The position numbers and the translations under genes were made by a program. Shown here piece after piece: positions 1-11,002 of a stretch of DNA of 64,000 nucleotides; position 1 is the stretch's first letter, and each line of letters opens with the position of its first letter. The stretch spans positions 1,135,358 to 1,199,357 of the forward strand of contig JAJEKV010000143.1 of NCBI GenBank assembly GCA_021234155.1. Direction: 5' to 3'. The DNA comes from Isoetes taiwanensis. Taxonomy: Eukaryota; Streptophyta; Lycopodiopsida; Isoetales; Isoetaceae. Below the pieces are notes generated by a model. It saw nothing but the letters and a program-made list of their open reading frames with translations, was not told the DNA's origin and did not search any database.

Positions 1-69
1 TAACATTTTGTATTTATTTTTCATGCTTTACTTTGAATTTATTTATGATTGACTATACTTGTTATTTAG

Positions 70-313
70 ATATTACAAGCACCTTGTCAAGGAAGGCTAT
101 ATTGCTGCATTTCCTAAAGAGTTGTGCTCATGGAATAAGAAGTCTGAGAATTGGATGTTTTCTAAGTTCAACTTAGATAGGCATGGAGGTATGTCTGAAT
201 ATGAATGCAAGAATTGTCCATGGTGGATTGATTTTCCACCAGGCAAATACCCAAAGGAAGAAGAGGAAGAATGGAAAAGTGATAAAGATAATACTTTCAG
301 AAGGCGCTCATGA
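70..313 (+). CDS. Exon-like ORF, unrecognised
   Basis: The frame is open from a possible splice acceptor (TTATTTAG ending at 69) to a TGA at 311-313, giving about 80 residues. The peptide has a CKNCPWWIDFPPGKYP segment with two Cys, followed by a run of Glu. There is no ATG, so if real this is an internal or last exon of a gene entering from the left. I do not recognise the family. LINE-like sequence begins right after the stop, so it may be a captured or truncated exon. Confidence 0.3.
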
Positions 314-319
314 TGGCGC

Positions 320-640
320 TTAGGGTTTCAGCTCTACTCTTTTGCTCATAACTCGAGATTCCGGTGTCAGATTCAGATGTTCCTGGGCTCGTTGGAAAGC
401 TTACCGAAAGAGCTTTCCGTCGGTGTATGATTTGTATGGTGTTTTCTCTGTTTTGGTCGACGGAATCCGCCTGACAGTCCCGGCCCTCTTTTGGCGGTGC
501 TAGGGTTTGGCTGCAGTCTTCTTTTGGTCATAACTTCTGCATCTGGTGGCAGTTTAGGGCGTGTTTGGGCTTGTTGGAAAGCTCTTTAAGCACTCCATTT
601 TATGGTGCTTAATTCCTTCAGAGCTTAGCCTGTTGGAAAA
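320..640 (+). repeat. Two diverged 5' monomers of a LINE
   Basis: Two segments about 180 bp apart share the order 'GCTTAGGGTTT / GCTAGGGTTT', 'TTTTG(G/C)TCATAACT', a GG-TG-CAG stretch and 'GTTGGAAAGCT'. They lie just upstream of a decayed LINE ORF1. They look like tandem promoter or 5'-UTR monomers, although similar motifs also occur in other plant retroelements. Confidence 0.4.
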
Positions 641-683
641 GACGGTTCAGGTCTGAAGCTTCGGCCCTTCTCTCTTGGTGGAG

Positions 684-2490
684 ATGACAAGATCCAGTCG
701 CAGCCCGCCAAAACGTGCTTCTGGTGCTTCTACCACAGTTCATGGTGGAATTGGCAAAGAATATGCTGCAGATTCTCCCAGAATGAGTGTACGTGATGCA
801 CACAAGATGGCTCGTGACGGTGCTCTTTCGGCTCCTGAGAGTTTAGTCTCTTCGGTGCATCTCAATCCTTTAGTGTTCCCCAACATGTCTTCTAATGGCA
901 TGAGTGTGGCCGCCTCAATTGAGACAAAAGCTCCATATTCTTCCTCGTCTCAGTTACTTGCTCCAGTTTCCATCCCGACCAGTTAGGTGTAATAACTATA
1001 GTTCGCTACTTGCCCACACGCCCGTGAGACCGAAGCGTGGTTGTGCCATTGGAAAACTCTTCCGAGAGTGTCACACCTCCAACGCCCGTTGGAGGTTCCT
1101 CCAGGTGGTGCGCCAATAATTAGCACCTCCAACACTCGTTGGAGGTTCTGGGGTTCAGGCAAGACCCTCTTCATCTGCCGGAGTTGCTGCTGGGCTACTA
1201 GCTCCTTCGACACAGGTTGGAAGTCCCTCATATCAGTTCAGACCTCATGTTGCTTACGGGAGACAGCAGTTGTGCTCCTCCGGATGTCAAGCACCTATTA
1301 GTGTTGCATGGGCTCCTGGCACCTCCAACACAAAGTTGGAAGTTCCTTGCGCGGACTACTTCTCAGGTAGTGCTCGGGTGGTGGTGCAACCTCCACAACC
1401 GGTGTCGCCCAACACATGTTGGAGGTTCCTCGTGGGGTGGAGGAGTTTCCCCCTCTTCCCCACGGCGCCTTGGGCGACATCCTCTTCCATCCCCCGAGAT
1501 GCATCGACCACACCTTGGAGATCATCCCGATGATTGCTCGAGTTTCAGGGTGTCCCACAGGTTCTCTCGAGTGGCTTTTGCAAGGGGCTGGGCGACTCCC
1601 CGCCACCTCGGCTCGTGTCTCGAGAGGCCATTGCCACCATGGTGGATAATAACAGAAGGAAGTTGTGTCCTATCTCTAGCAATTGCAAGCTAAGCAAGAC
1701 TCTATGGATGTCCAGCTCCCATCAGACGAAATTTTTTATGAGGTTCAGGAGTGCAGGGCAACTTTTGAGCGTTTTGGGGCTCCAGCGGTGCAGATTAGCC
1801 ATGAGGATCATCGACGACATGTGGAGCAGTTGGTTGCGTGTTCCGTGGTCTGCCACTTCACTGACCCTTTCCTCGATTTGAAGCGCATGGGATCTTGGCT
1901 GCCTGGGCACCTTCACAAGCTAGGGCTTCCTGCTTATCAATCTATCAAGCTTGTGGCAAAAGATCAACGTTGCTTTCTTTTGATCTTTGAATCTCCTCGA
2001 ACCGCCGCTCAACTCATAGAACGAGGTGTTGATCCTCTCTGGAAACATTTCTTGCTCTATCAACGGTATGTTCCCCGAGCCTTTCGAGCTAAGCCAGATG
2101 CCTTACGTGCCCCCTTCTGGTTTGCTATCGAAGGTTTCCCTCCAGAGTTACAGGACTCCAAGTTCATTTCTCGCCATTGCTAATGAGATTGGACTCCATT
2201 TGCAACACTCCATAACCAACGCATCACCAAGGTTTTGCGTGGCAAGGCCCATTCATCGTGATTTGCCTCAAACAATTGTTGTCCAAAGCGGGCCCATGTT
2301 CTTTCCATTTAAGCCGTCCTTGTTGAATGGTCCCCGAGCTAGCTCTCATGTTTCCCAAGCCCCCTCTTTTGCTCAATATCGCAGGGTTCACCAAATGGGA
2401 TTCTCCATCCTGCTTCCTCCCAAGGCACTCCATGCTCCTAGATCAGCTCCCACCTCAATGGATATCTCACACATCCCTGTGCCTTTTTGA
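684..2490 (+). pseudogene. LINE ORF1 remnant (gag-like, DUF4283-type)
   Basis: An ATG at 684 opens a Ser/Pro-rich N-terminal region. From about 1070 to 1420 it holds degenerate repeats of the self-complementary motif ACCTCCAAC-n-GTTGGAGGT (about 1075, 1127, 1320, 1405), probably proline-rich repeats in the original frame. The middle (1683-2183) encodes a 166-residue block ending in PFWFAIEGFPPELQ. This resembles the single-strand nucleic-acid-binding domain at the start of plant L1 ORF1 proteins. The match continues in another frame (NEIGLHLQ...ARPIHRDLP, about 2180-2270), so the reading frame is broken. It is followed by an endonuclease remnant in the same orientation, as expected for an L1-like element. 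Confidence 0.55.
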
Positions 2491-2904
2491 TTGCCCCCTT
2501 GCTCTTCCAACAGCAGCTCCTCCTTCCTCGGTCTCTGGATCACCAAATGTTGAGACCGGCTGAAATCCGTAAATCGCAAAGAGCAAATTGAAGAGGCTCG
2601 TGGGCGATATGGACATTGATCGGGCGTGGCATCCACCCACCACCTAAACATCCACCTGCGGCTCTTCGTCAACCACGAAAAGTCAGCTAAAGGGATCTAA
2701 TTCTCTGCGTCCCGCCCCCTCGTTCTCGCCTCAGGTAGCATGCCCTCCCATTGCATCCCATGGTGGTCGCTTTGATCCACTTCAAAGGCTGATTTGGTGG
2801 ATGAGGTTATCGCCATGCCCCGGTGCCGTGAAACATCCTCAAGTTCCCTTGAGACACCCGGTGGTCTCATCTGAATTGGCCCCATCACGAGATCAATGCG
2901 GTTA

Positions 2905-3253
2905 GTCTCATGTGGAATGTTCAGGTAACCTCCCCCTCAAGCGAGTCGTATTTTTTTTATTTGTCTAGATTGGATGCTCGTTTATATGTCTTCAAGAGCA
3001 TAAGTGTCGTAAGGGAGACGTATCAAAGCTTGCAGACATGATTGGTCGCAGGTTTAATGTCCTTGTCGCAGCAGCTGATTCTGCCAGTGCAGGGGTCGTG
3101 ATAGCATGGCTTCCTTCCTTGCCAGTTATCTTTACTCAGGCTAATCGCTTTGGTCGTTGGGCCCTAATTGTATGGCATTGCACTGCACTGATGTGCAAGG
3201 ATTTTTGGTTTCTAACTCCATTAATGGGAGAATTGGTTCATGACTTCCAGTAG
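2905..3253 (+). pseudogene. LINE ORF2 endonuclease (APE-type) fragment
   Basis: A WNVQG-like start at about 2909 and ICLQEHKC at about 2980-3005 match the first conserved blocks of AP-type endonucleases of non-LTR retrotransposons (Asn in WN, catalytic Glu in QE). The frame then reads through MIGRRFNVLVAAADSASAG and AWLPSL to a stop at 3253. The first part is in other frames. The domain ends abruptly where opposite-strand ORF2 sequence begins. Confidence 0.55.
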
Positions 3254-3597
3254 GCCGAACATTTCTCCTTGGTGCCTGCTAGGTACCTTGCCTTTGTTTC
3301 CTTGAGGAAGGCACGGTAATGGCTGGTGGCCTGAGCTCGCGCGTCCTGATCCACGATGAGATGGAGTGCGCATTTGTGTTCCTTACACTCAGCATCAAAC
3401 CATCTGTTACGCGGGAAGGTTGCGGCCTCTGATCTCTGGCATGACGGAGGTCTCCCAAAGCACCTGTCTACCCCTGTTCTGAGGAGCTCAACCAGCTGGT
3501 CAATTTGCTGCTCCAGCGTGTGGGCCCGCAGAACTGTCGGGAGGGCTTCTGCGAGCATGTCAGCGTAACCCTCTGCCTGCTCATAATCCAAGCGCAA
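3238..3597 (-). pseudogene. LINE ORF2 endonuclease-RT linker, inverted
   Basis: A 119-residue minus frame with RNRWFDAECKEHK and YRAFLKETKARYL is typical of the basic linker between endonuclease and reverse transcriptase in L1-like ORF2. It would normally follow the endonuclease on the same strand, but here it is inverted and joins it near 3240. It could be an internal inversion of one element or a second LINE fragment. No reverse transcriptase follows. Confidence 0.5.
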
Positions 3598-3703
3598 CCA
3601 TTATGGAATCGATGTCCCTAATCTTAATCACTTCTTCAGTCTTCATGCTTCGACTATTGGTGGTTTCTTATTGGACATGTGGCAAGTACGTGAGTTATTA
3701 ACT

Positions 3704-3730
3704 AAGGATTTGAGTTTTCTTGATGAGGAA
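3704..3730. repeat. Left target-site duplication of the minus-strand LINE
   Basis: This 27-bp segment, starting AAGGATTTGAG and ending GATGAGGAA, recurs identically at 9439-9465. The two copies flank a minus-strand LINE whose 3' tail starts at 3731. Confidence 0.75.
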
Positions 3731-3874
3731 AATGAAATGAAATGAAATTTGATTATTACGTCTGTGAGACCGCCATGTCTATAACACGTTCAACTCGTAC
3801 ATTCAACATTATAAAACAAATCATCTAATGCATCCTCTGATAGTAATGCATTAGTCTCTCCTATCTCTAACTCA

Positions 3875-6800
3875 TCCTATATAATAATGTTATAATGTAA
3901 GTGTTGGACCCAGCCCTAATTTGGACGGCTGAGATCCATCGACAATGCACGACTAAGATTTCTTCTCTTTTTTTATATCCTTTTTTGAGAGGTTTTGGAC
4001 GGTGTGGAGCTATGGCAGCATCCTTTGTTTGTGGCCCAGCATGGATTTCTTTGATTTTGGATGCTATCAGCTAGATTCTATATTAAGCAGAAAGAGAGGT
4101 TCGGATCTCTCTGCAAACAGTGATACAAGTTTTGGATTGCGGTCATCTGTTCTTAACCGATCCTGATAGCCAGGCCTTCACCAATGCCTTAGTTTTTAGC
4201 TACAAATGGTAAAAAGTTGTGAAATTGGTGTGAAAAAGCTGCTGGTTGGAGCACTCAGGGAATTGCAAGTCATAAATACGTACAAAGGAATATCTCAGAT
4301 GACCTTCAAATGCTGACTCAATCACTCTGGATGGAGCCCCATAACAGCATAAGAAAGCTGGGAGGACGGTTCTGATGGATGGGAATGGGCCTCTTAGGAA
4401 ATGTGTTCTCCTTGCATAGATAAACTTGCAGTAGCTTAGAGGTGGATGGGAAGAACAACACAGGAATGTTCAGAGAATGCTATAACAGGAAATCCTAGAT
4501 CAATTGGGCATACAGAAGACAGTCCATTCTTCGTGCAAATTAGAGACTGCCATATACCCTTACAAAAACATTTGGCAAGCATCTTCCAGTGAGGATTTGT
4601 TTTCCAGTTTTGGATCTATTTCTTGCATGCTAAATATGTTTGGTGCATATTCTAACGATTTTCAAAACTAAGATCTATTATCGTAGTTGAATTTGCATAT
4701 TGGAGTAAGATGAGACGTATTTTGTTCTGGGTTCTGCAGTTCATGTTTCCTTTCTAACAGTATATTGTCTCCTTGCGTTTCAAAGGTGTATGTCGAATTT
4801 CTAGATCCACTGATTCACTTTTGTGCTTTGTCTACATTATCTTCTTACAGGTAGCTACTGCTTTGTAACTACTGCAAAAAACACTCACTCTGATTGAATG
4901 GAAATTTCCTGCATGCTCTGAGAAAACTGAAAGGCCTATTCTTCAATCCCTCGCAATTTTAAACCTCAAAGTAGCAGTAAGTACTGTAGAACATACTTGC
5001 GCAAGCATTTAAAATGCGTTTTTATTTAGTTTACGCATGACAGGGAAGCATGTTGAGCAAGGGGGGGCGCTTTCTTTTTAAATTTGCACACCTGTTGGAG
5101 CACAACACAGATGAACTTGCTTAGACAATGGAAAACCAATTGACGTGGCCAAGCTATTTAGACCTTCTGGGCTCCATCAAAATACTGAGCACATTCAGGT
5201 CTTTCTTCAATATACTATTTACTAATTTATAACTTAATGTATGTGATTCATTCATGTGTTTATCATATGCAGGTTATATTGTAAGGTGTGTGGTTCTACT
5301 GTAGAATTGATGGAACATTTGAAGGCCATATTCTCCAAGAACCAACTGGAATAGTAAGTCAAATAATACCATGGAATTTTCTACTTTCAAAGTTGTTTAT
5401 GAAAGTTGCTGCTGGAAATAATGTAGTGCTTAAAACAACAGAATAGACCCCTTGAGTGCACTTTAAATTGTTAGTTCAAAAATGCTAACGGTGCTTCCGG
5501 ATTGTTATTCGGAAAATGCTAGCGATGCCTCTAAGGATGATGTACACCATTCAAAGCCATTGCATCTTAAAGTAAACAAAAGCCTGCAGTTCCTTATAGA
5601 ACGAGCCAGACATATCTCCTATCATGTTTTGTTATTGGAGGATGTAGGCCAGTCTTTTTCATGTCTGCTAGAGAGCTTGGCATACAACACCAAAGCAAGG
5701 AATGATAATATCTAAATATCAGATATTGGGACATGCTACCTGCAGGCGTAGATATAAAGTTGCAGTTAGATAAGAGAACATATTACTTTCTCTTTCCGTC
5801 TGCAAATCTTCCTAGCATGCAATGACATTTAGAACTCTCCGTTTCTATGTAGCGCCCCATGAAAGGCAACATGATAAGGGTTTCTACTGCAGATTGCAAA
5901 CGAAAATCACATTGGGAGACTGTGAATTCTAGAAATGATGGAATTAAACTGCCCACATGGATCAAGAGATTAAGATCCATTAAAACTCATGGCTCTCTTT
6001 TCTAGAGGAAATTTAAAACATTTTAGAGCTGCGTGTTGTTTCTTCTAAACATGTCTATTTTGTTGCATTGCCTTTTGAGAGTATACGCATGCTATTACTT
6101 TAGATACTTTGCAAGTGCGGTGGGTTCTCAAATCCAAAGTAACATGCTCATGATAGTACTGGCGTATGTTCTCCATTCTGCAAAAAATAATGCATTGGAA
6201 ATTTGTGATAAGAGTAGGGGACTATCATAGATATCAATTTAATTATTTGGAGTTTATATGCAATAAAAGATATTGGATTGCGTGATCGATCATAATTTCA
6301 ATACACGAAACAGTTACACAAGGATGTGATTTCCTTTTATAGTAAGAAAGATTTTCATCTAATTCATGGCTTAGATTTTGTTTTCCTTGGCTTTGATCCT
6401 GTACATAGTTACAATATGACACACAAATAATATATGCTCCATATGTGTGTTAAAAGCAAACCATTTAGCTACCACATTTATAGCATGAAGAATCCAATTC
6501 ACATGCTCTATATAATTGCCTAACTCAAGAACAATAACCTTTTTAACACAATCAAGACTTAAAAAAGATTGTTAGTTTCCTTATGGCATGGGCATAAAAT
6601 GCCACTTATATATCTGGTGGTACCCAAGCAATGCAACAATAATTCTAATTGCAAGGTATGCTTTAAAAGGTATAAATGAGACAACTAAATTGCCACAAAA
6701 TAAGATGTTTGCTCGGTCTAAGTGACCTTCATGGGTCTAGGAATGTATACACAATATAATGTTAAATTTTAAAAGAAACACACAATGTTTAATACTATTT

Positions 6801-7171
6801 TCATTTGCATATATCAAACTATACAATAGTTTCAAAAGCCTACTATTGACAATATGCTTAAATGTTGATAACCCCCAAGGGAACATATAGGGTTTGCCAT
6901 CATCGTGGTACATGCCAAATTTGGAGAAGGCCAAAGAGCCCTTAGTTATATCAAAGAAATGCAATTACAAGTTTCCAACATTTGCAAGTTATATCAATGC
7001 AATGAAAGGTTCCCAACATTTGCAAGTTACCAAATTATGCCCAGCATCACTGAGCTTATTGATTAAAGAATAATGAGCTAAAACCAATCAATTAGAGCAT
7101 ATCATTCATTCTCTTGAATATCATTTACACATTCTTAACTTATGCCCAGCAATGCTGGGCACCATTACTAG
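3875..7171 (+). mobile_element. Non-autonomous Helitron 1 (3.3 kb)
   Basis: It starts TCCTATATAATAATG after an A (3874) and ends with the hairpin GCCCAGCAATGCTGGGC (7144-7160), an 8-nt spacer and CTAG (7168-7171), followed by a T. This is the Helitron rule: 5' TC, 3' hairpin then CTRR, insertion between A and T. The insertion lies in the ORF2 of a LINE, and conceptual removal keeps the LINE frame open across 7172/3874 for about 26 further codons to a stop. There is no RepHel ORF, so it depends on a helper. It carries an aldehyde-dehydrogenase fragment in its own orientation. The rest (3.9-5.1 and 5.7-7.1 kb) is AT-rich without recognisable genes. Confidence 0.75.
5121..5480 (+). pseudogene. 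Aldehyde dehydrogenase (ALDH2-type) gene fragment
   Basis: Two exon-like blocks are visible. Block 5121-5198 begins LDNGKPIDVAK and ends at CAG/GT. Block 5273-5480 follows a TATGCAG acceptor and contains DGTFEGHILQEPTGIVSQ, IIPWNF, KVAAGNNVVLKTTE and TPLSAL. These match the NAD-binding N-terminal half of mitochondrial/cytosolic ALDH2-family enzymes, which have EPIGVVGQIIPWNFP and TAEQTPLSAL. A stop lies where Gln is expected before TPLSAL, and another follows. Catalytic Cys and Glu exons are absent. It lies inside a Helitron in the same orientation and is best read as captured DNA. Confidence 0.65.
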
Positions 7172-9417
7172 TCTACTTTTAAGGTTCTTAAAACATCATC
7201 CCTACGCTCTAAAATATCCATGATACATCTCCCAATACGTGATCCTGGAAAATCAAAGAAAGCCATCAATGTGTCAGCACATACATCATACTTCTCTCGA
7301 ATATCTCTGTAAGCAAGGCAATGTAGAAGTACATGTTCCTCATCTTCAACTATCCCTGCTTCACATATCTTACACAATCTAAGCTCGTGAGGAAAGTCAT
7401 TCCACCTGCCTACTTCAACACCCAGCCTATGTGAGCTCAGCCTCATCCTGCAGATGGCATGTCTATATTTCGTGGAAATCCCCTCTGCCAAATATTTTGC
7501 CTCCTGCAATGTAAGTTTAATATGCGTCTTATAAAACTCTTTTTTTACAGCTCCATCTCTCCATGTCCTATGAAGAACATTCATTTTGACCCACGTGCGG
7601 ATATCATGTTTATGCAAAGATAAATCATAAATATTCATCTCCCATCGTGCCATCCACTCGAAAGTGGCATCAAAGAAACCGACCTTTTAACCCGTCTCCT
7701 CCAAAGCCAAGTGTGGTAAACTTTCTTCGAGCATAATATACAACACTTTATAGACATAATTAAGGAGTTTGCAAAGCGCCTCTGCTTCCAATGTAAGCAT
7801 CCCATATTCTGCTAACATCATATCATAGGGAGTTTGCATTTTGTTCCAAGTTCGAATCCGAAAGAATTTCTTTTGAACTTTCTCAACCTTTTTCCAAGTA
7901 TCCAATGCCAATCCAGACCCCATACTTCACATCCATACAAAACTACATATTGAACCAGTGTTATATAGTGGTTATATAAAGCATTCTTTTCAAGCTAAAG
8001 TTCCATATCTCTTTTGGCACATCTACGCTTGCATTGCATACTGATTTTGAGGCCACCGCTTTACTTTTTGCTCCACCGCTTGGTTCCAATTTGGATTTGT
8101 TATCCACTAATATCCCAAGGTACTTATAGCTATTGGTAATTTCTACAAGTTCACCTTTGATAATAGAACTTTAAATGATCAGCCTTGTTTGCCCCAAACA
8201 CAATCACTTTGGTCTTACCCATATTAACTTGCATGCCTTTTTGCATCACAAAATAATGGAAGTGCATTCAAATCATTTGTTGCCCCCCAGATGCTCCTAG
8301 ATAGCAAGACCACATCATCGCGATATAAAAGTAGCATAAGAACATACCCATTTATAGGCGCTCCATCTCCACCATGGTCTCAAGATCCAAAGATTCAAGT
8401 TGGTCTATAAAAAGACCAAATAATGTAGGCGATAGAGGACACCCCTGCTTTTACTCCCACATTGCTCTCCACTAAATCATTACAAGAATTTACATATGGA
8501 AAGGACAATTGAACCAGCATCCTTTTCATATAGCTTTCCAACCGCTTGTTCAGATTCAACAGAATGCTTAAATCATCCATTCTTTCCCATAGATTTTTTT
8601 TTTCACCATATCAAAAGCCTTGGAGAAGTCTACACGAAAAGCAAAAGATATAGGGGTTTCCTTTTCCAACAACAGAATCTATCATTGCACGCATAGTGAC
8701 CAAATGGTCAATAGTGGACCTTCTCGGTTGAACCCAGCTTTGTCCCATCGCTCTAGCATTATTATCCTCAGCCCACATGCTAATTTTTGAATCCAGAATG
8801 ACTGCAAAAAGTTTAGCATATAAACTACTAACCATGATCATTCGATAATTGGCTAGATCCAATTCATCGCCTGCTTTGTGGAGTGGAACTACTCTGTTTA
8901 TTTGCTATGCTTGTGGGAAGCCCTCTCGTAGCACTGCATTAAACAATTTTAACAAGATAGCAGCAGCTCCATCACCCACCCACTTGAACATTTCAGCTAC
9001 TAGACCATCTGCATCAGCAGCTTTATTATTAGACAACTTTTGTAAACCACAATGTATATCATCCAAAGTGAATAAGAGATATTCTACATCATACCTGCCA
9101 TCTATGCAAGATTCATTCTGATTTGGAATGTAGTACAATTTTTGTATTTGCTCAAAAAGAGCTGCAGCATTCAATGTAGCCCCAACATTTTGATATGGCT
9201 TTAACCTGTCCCAAAATCTTTTTGGATGCTTAAGAAGGTCCACCACCATTTCCTGATGCTTTTTATGCAGATGTGCCTTTTTTTTCCTCTTAACCAATTT
9301 GACATATTCTTTCCTTTCTGAGTGTAACTTATCATTTAAGGTTGATTGATTGTTGCTTTGCAAAAGGTACACGTATATCTTATGGACCTGATGCTCTTTC
9401 AAAGACAATAAACACAA
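7172..9417 (-). pseudogene. LINE ORF2: reverse transcriptase and C-terminal zinc region
   Basis: Reading 9417 to 7172, a basic linker ends HPKRFWDRLKPY (9417-8905). It is followed by reverse-transcriptase blocks NYRMIMVSSLYAKLF and STIDHLVTMRAMID (8862-8611), a YRDD-type catalytic motif (about 8320), a thumb or linker region (7923-7687), and a C-terminal 161-residue block. That last block has LSSHRLGVEVGRW and the zinc motif CKICEAGIVEDEEHVLLHC (7653-7172). Several frameshifts separate the blocks, so it is dead. It belongs to the same family as the ORF2 at 42-45 kb. The true C terminus lies beyond the Helitron, at 3874-3795. Confidence 0.75.
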
Positions 9418-9669
9418 ACTTCAAACTTCAAAACACTCAAGGATTTGAGTTTTCTTGATGAGGAAGGAAGGAAGGAAGGTTCTTTTATCGTCCACAGAGA
9501 CCAATCGGTCTATGAGGAGGAAAGAGTTAGAGAAGGAGCAAGATTAGTTAGTCGAGTGTAACTTATCATTTAAGGTTGATTGATTGTTGCTATTGCAAAA
9601 GATACACGTATGTCTTATGGAGCTGATGCTCTTTCAAAGACAATAAACACAAACTTCAAACTTCAAAAC
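9320..9669. repeat. 115-bp direct repeat around an older LINE 3' end
   Basis: Segments 9320-9434 and 9554-9669 are nearly identical. Between them lie the right 27-bp target duplication, a (GGAA)n tract and the hairpin motif GAGACCAATCGGTCTATGAG (9497-9516), which is the 3' end of an older minus-strand LINE copy. The repeat corresponds to the 5' end of the younger LINE. The older copy therefore seems to be an internally deleted relative with the same 5' start. Confidence 0.6.
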
Positions 9670-11002
9670 CTCTCTCTCCCCCTCCCTCCCTCCCTCCTCC
9701 CTCCTCCCTCCCTCCCTCCTCCCAGAGATAATTTTTATATCATAATCGTATAGCATGAGACACAACGAGAGATAATAATCTCTCGTCATTTAAAGCCTGT
9801 GAGAGACAAAGATAAAGCCTCTTGTCAGTTTTTTTTTTTTTTTTTTCGGCATCCCAAAAATAATTTGGGTTCCCAGTATCCTCTTTCTTCGTGAATGCAT
9901 GTGAGGCACAGGTGAAGCTTCTCCAAAATCGAACCTAGTAATCGATGGCTTGAACCTAGAAATTGATGGCTGCCGCTTCTTCAAACATGCAAATTCGGGA
10001 CTAATCAAGCAGATTTAAGCAGATTTAAGCAGATTTAAGCAGATTCGGTCTGTGCTCTTCTGCCATAGCCTATGACGATTGGAAAAAAACCTGTTGCAAT
10101 AACCATTATGCAGAAGTCCCAGCTCCAGATTTGTATAAAGATCTGTTGAAAACTATAATTTGGTACAGATTTGCCATGGAAAAAAATTGGAACATGTGGA
10201 TATTTTCTTGGAGGGTTTGCCTGGAATGAAATAATCATTTTCTGTCCTTGCATCTTAATCGGGGCAAAGAATCCCTCACCATAGCTGTGGGCATTCAAGC
10301 TACTCTGCTCTTTGTTGACAGTTCGGAAAACAGTTTGGAAATAAGATTCAGAAGCAAATAGTTTCTTTAAACCCATTTCAACTCGATCTAGAAGAAGTCC
10401 CTGATGGACAGAAACCCTTTTCAAGTCTGTTCAGGCAGATGTAAACCCCTGTCAGACCGATTTCTGTTCAAAGTCCTGTTTACAGCCGTATTCAAGTGGA
10501 TTTTTTTATCTAAAGCTCTGTTCAAGTTCAAACCCCTGGCGCATTCAAATCTTTTCAAACCGTGTTCGATCCGATTCAAGCCCTATTCCCTTCCGACCAG
10601 TTGCCGCAAACCCCTGCCCTAGCGCAGACCTCCTCTCACATTTTTCATCTTTCTGCTTAACCTGCTTCAGAAAGAGTGCAATGCAAGAAAAGTTTTTGGA
10701 TGACCGGAATTTTTTTTTGCTTAAAGTCACTAACAATAAGAAAAACTAATTGGAATCCCCCAAACTGTTGTTAGAGGCCATTTACCTCTCAGGGGGAGAG
10801 TCAAAAATTTGTCGCTCCCCCTATCTCTCGTCATCTCCCATCTCTCATTATCTCTCATTTTATCTCTCGGCTCGCATGTGGCTAATGCCTCTCTCCCTCC
10901 CTCTCTCCCTCCCTCCCTCGCTCCTTCCCTCCTCTCTCTATGATTGGGTCTAATAGAAGAGCTGGCACCTTCTCCAAGTTGAACAAGGCCAGGACATTGC
11001 GC
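9670..11002. other. No gene: CT-rich tracts and short repeats
   Basis: It contains CCCTCC-type microsatellites (9672-9722 and 10885-10935), a poly-T run (9829-9846) and four copies of a 10-bp unit AGCAGATTTA (10007-10046). I see no coding signal. Confidence 0.5.

Larger units (their letters stand above)
3731..9438 (-). mobile_element. 5'-truncated LINE with nested Helitron
   Basis: The element runs from its 5' end at about 9438 to a (TTTCA)n tail at 3731-3752, between identical 27-bp duplications (3704-3730, 9439-9465). Its ORF2 is interrupted at 7172/3874 by a Helitron. Without the Helitron the body is about 2.4 kb. Just before the tail is the imperfect hairpin region (about 3755-3790) shared by other LINE 3' ends in this window. 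The endonuclease part is missing. Confidence 0.7.
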
